A stretch of 64,000 nucleotides of DNA from Anabaena azotica FACHB-119. Lineage in GTDB: Bacteria > Cyanobacteriota > Cyanobacteriia > Cyanobacteriales > Nostocaceae. The notes under the pieces were generated by a model. The model was not told the origin of the DNA. It ran no database searches and was given only the letters and a program-made list of their open reading frames with translations. Positions 62,985-64,000 of the stretch are shown here, piece by piece. Position 1 is the first letter of the stretch, and each line of letters opens with the position of its first letter. The position numbers and the translations under genes were made by a program. Where the stretch lies: the NCBI RefSeq assembly GCF_014697625.1, contig NZ_JACJSG010000021.1, positions 1-64,000 on the forward strand. The letters are read 5' to 3'.

Positions 62985-64000
62985 TTAACTGATACACCCA
63001 GTCCCTAGCCTCATAAATATCAATCCACTATACAAATGAAATGCTGAGTCCCAGTTACTCTTTTCCCTACGATACAGGTGAATGTGTGACTGAATGTTTC
63101 TCAGCATTTCTGTTTGTTCTAATACCGAATCGGCAAAATGTGTAAAGTCTGACCAAACTTTTACTTGAGCTAAGTGTGAGTTGATCCAGTCTGTTAAATT
63201 ATTCCAATTGATTCTGGTGGTATTTTGGCTAGATACAGGGGTGACTTCTACACCTTGCTGAAATTCATAGCCTTGATCATAGAGTCTTAGAATACAACGT
63301 CTGCCGGGTAGATGTAAATCACAGAAATGGATGTAGTCTTGGGTTTGGGTTTTACGTTCGAGTTTACGCCAAGCGCCAACGTCTACAACGTCCTCAAAAA
63401 TAGGCAAAAGTCCCACCACTCGCGCGGAAACTTCTGACCAATCAAATGTCAGGGAACCGAGTTGATTTGCATGATTAGAGCAAATAACAGTAGCTTTTGG
63501 TTGAGACTCTAAAAAATATTTGACTTGAAAAACTTGTATTTGTTCAATGGTGCTGATGGCTGTCCAAAAGCATGGAATACCTGCTTGTTGTAGTTGTGTG
63601 CCGTAAAATTTGAGTTCACCGACGCGCCCGGTGCGGTAAAATTTCCAACTACGGCTAGGAAGCACTAACCTAGCATTGTAGAGGTCTAGCTGCATGATTT
63701 GAGCAAATTTGGCGGCGGCTGTGGCTCTGAGTTCACTGCTGAAAGGTTCTAGGATGAGTACCCCTTGTTCAGTATTGCAGGGTTCGGCTGTTGCTTGAGC
63801 GATCGCTCTTTGTTTTTCTTCTTGCTCAATTTCGCGTAGGCGCTGCAAACCTTGACGTGCCATTAACACAATTTTGTTATTTTGTGTACTCTTTAATAAT
63901 CGTCGATAAATTTTTTCCGCATCTCGACGCTTATTTGCTACTTCATACAGTCTCCCTTGATAAAATTGCACCCAGGGATTTTCCGGCGACTCTTTTAGCA
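62985..64000 (-). CDS. TPR-like hypothetical protein, 5' end outside the window
   Basis: At least 338 residues; the frame stays open to the window edge (upstream codons read LKESPENPW, and the GTG at 63971 is internal). The visible N-terminal part is a tetratricopeptide-like helix pair (VQFYQGRLYEVANKRRDAEKIYRRLLKSTQNNKIVLMARQGLQRL). The remaining 270 residues are a domain I do not recognise, with PSRSWKFYRTGRVGELKFYG and HFCDLHLPGRRCILRLYDQGYEF. The family seems to be cyanobacterial. Confidence 0.75.
   Translation of the reverse strand, partial: LKESPENPWVQFYQGRLYEVANKRRDAEKIYRRLLKSTQNNKIVLMARQGLQRLREIEQEEKQRAIAQATAEPCNTEQGVLILEPFSSELRATAAAKFAQIMQLDLYNARLVLPSRSWKFYRTGRVGELKFYGTQLQQAGIPCFWTAISTIEQIQVFQVKYFLESQPKATVICSNHANQLGSLTFDWSEVSARVVGLLPIFEDVVDVGAWRKLERKTQTQDYIHFCDLHLPGRRCILRLYDQGYEFQQGVEVTPVSSQNTTRINWNNLTDWINSHLAQVKVWSDFTHFADSVLEQTEMLRNIQSHIHLYRREKSNWDSAFHLYSGLIFMRLGTGCIS

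Overview
The window looks like chromosomal DNA of a filamentous, heterocyst-type cyanobacterium (Nostoc/Anabaena group). The signs are many GCGATCGC (HIP1) octamers, arrays of heptanucleotide tandem repeats (TTATCAG, TGACTAT, GGGGACT), dispersed palindromic repeats, IS200/IS605-type tnpB remnants, and typical cyanobacterial genes (lrtA/hpf-like, lipB, PEP-CTERM protein, DUF92, DUF5132, Uma2). I saw no rRNA, tRNA or CRISPR array.

Layout. 1-20 kb is mixed housekeeping and accessory DNA: a tnpB right-end remnant, a cupin protein, a divergent SDR/TetR pair with a double palindromic operator candidate, small membrane proteins, a phosphodiesterase plus PEP-CTERM operon, a kinase-like protein, an alpha/beta hydrolase plus GNAT pair, an oligopeptide-type binding lipoprotein, a large beta-propeller/Kelch protein, an HGSNAT-like membrane protein, and a complete tnpB with a divergent ribbon-helix-helix gene. 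20-22 kb holds Uma2, a PrxQ-type peroxiredoxin and a repeat-filled upstream region.

22.2-49.6 kb is one co-directional PKS/NRPS cluster: FAAL-ACP; KS-AT-ACP-aminotransferase-luciferase-like monooxygenase-C-A-PCP; C-A-NMT-PCP; C-A-NMT-PCP; C-A-PCP-TE; then an ABC exporter. This is the logic of a microginin-type linear lipopeptide: a fatty acid is activated, extended once, beta-aminated and alpha-hydroxylated, then joined to four amino acids. My reading of the A-domain pockets gives Val, N-Me-Ile, N-Me-Tyr and a Tyr-like residue. That matches what I recall of nostoginins, the microginins of Nostoc.

700 bases downstream, at 50.3 kb, is a 57-residue microviridin-type precursor (PFFARFLE leader motif; core TFKFPSDWED) with its own promoter but no ATP-grasp ligase genes in the window. 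Two protease-inhibitor pathways, one ribosomal and one non-ribosomal, therefore lie side by side.

50.9-64 kb holds hpf/lrtA, lipB (whose stop codon lies in a heptamer repeat array), an amino-acid ABC transporter with binding protein and permease fused, DUF5132, an operon of PpiC plus an ABC exporter with an apparently inactive C39-like domain, a 22-codon ORF with a strong ribosome binding site just upstream of that operon, a DUF92 protein, a lipase, a small Ala/Pro-rich protein, and a TPR-like gene cut by the window end. At least three MITE-like families (four, two and two copies) fill the intergenic spaces.
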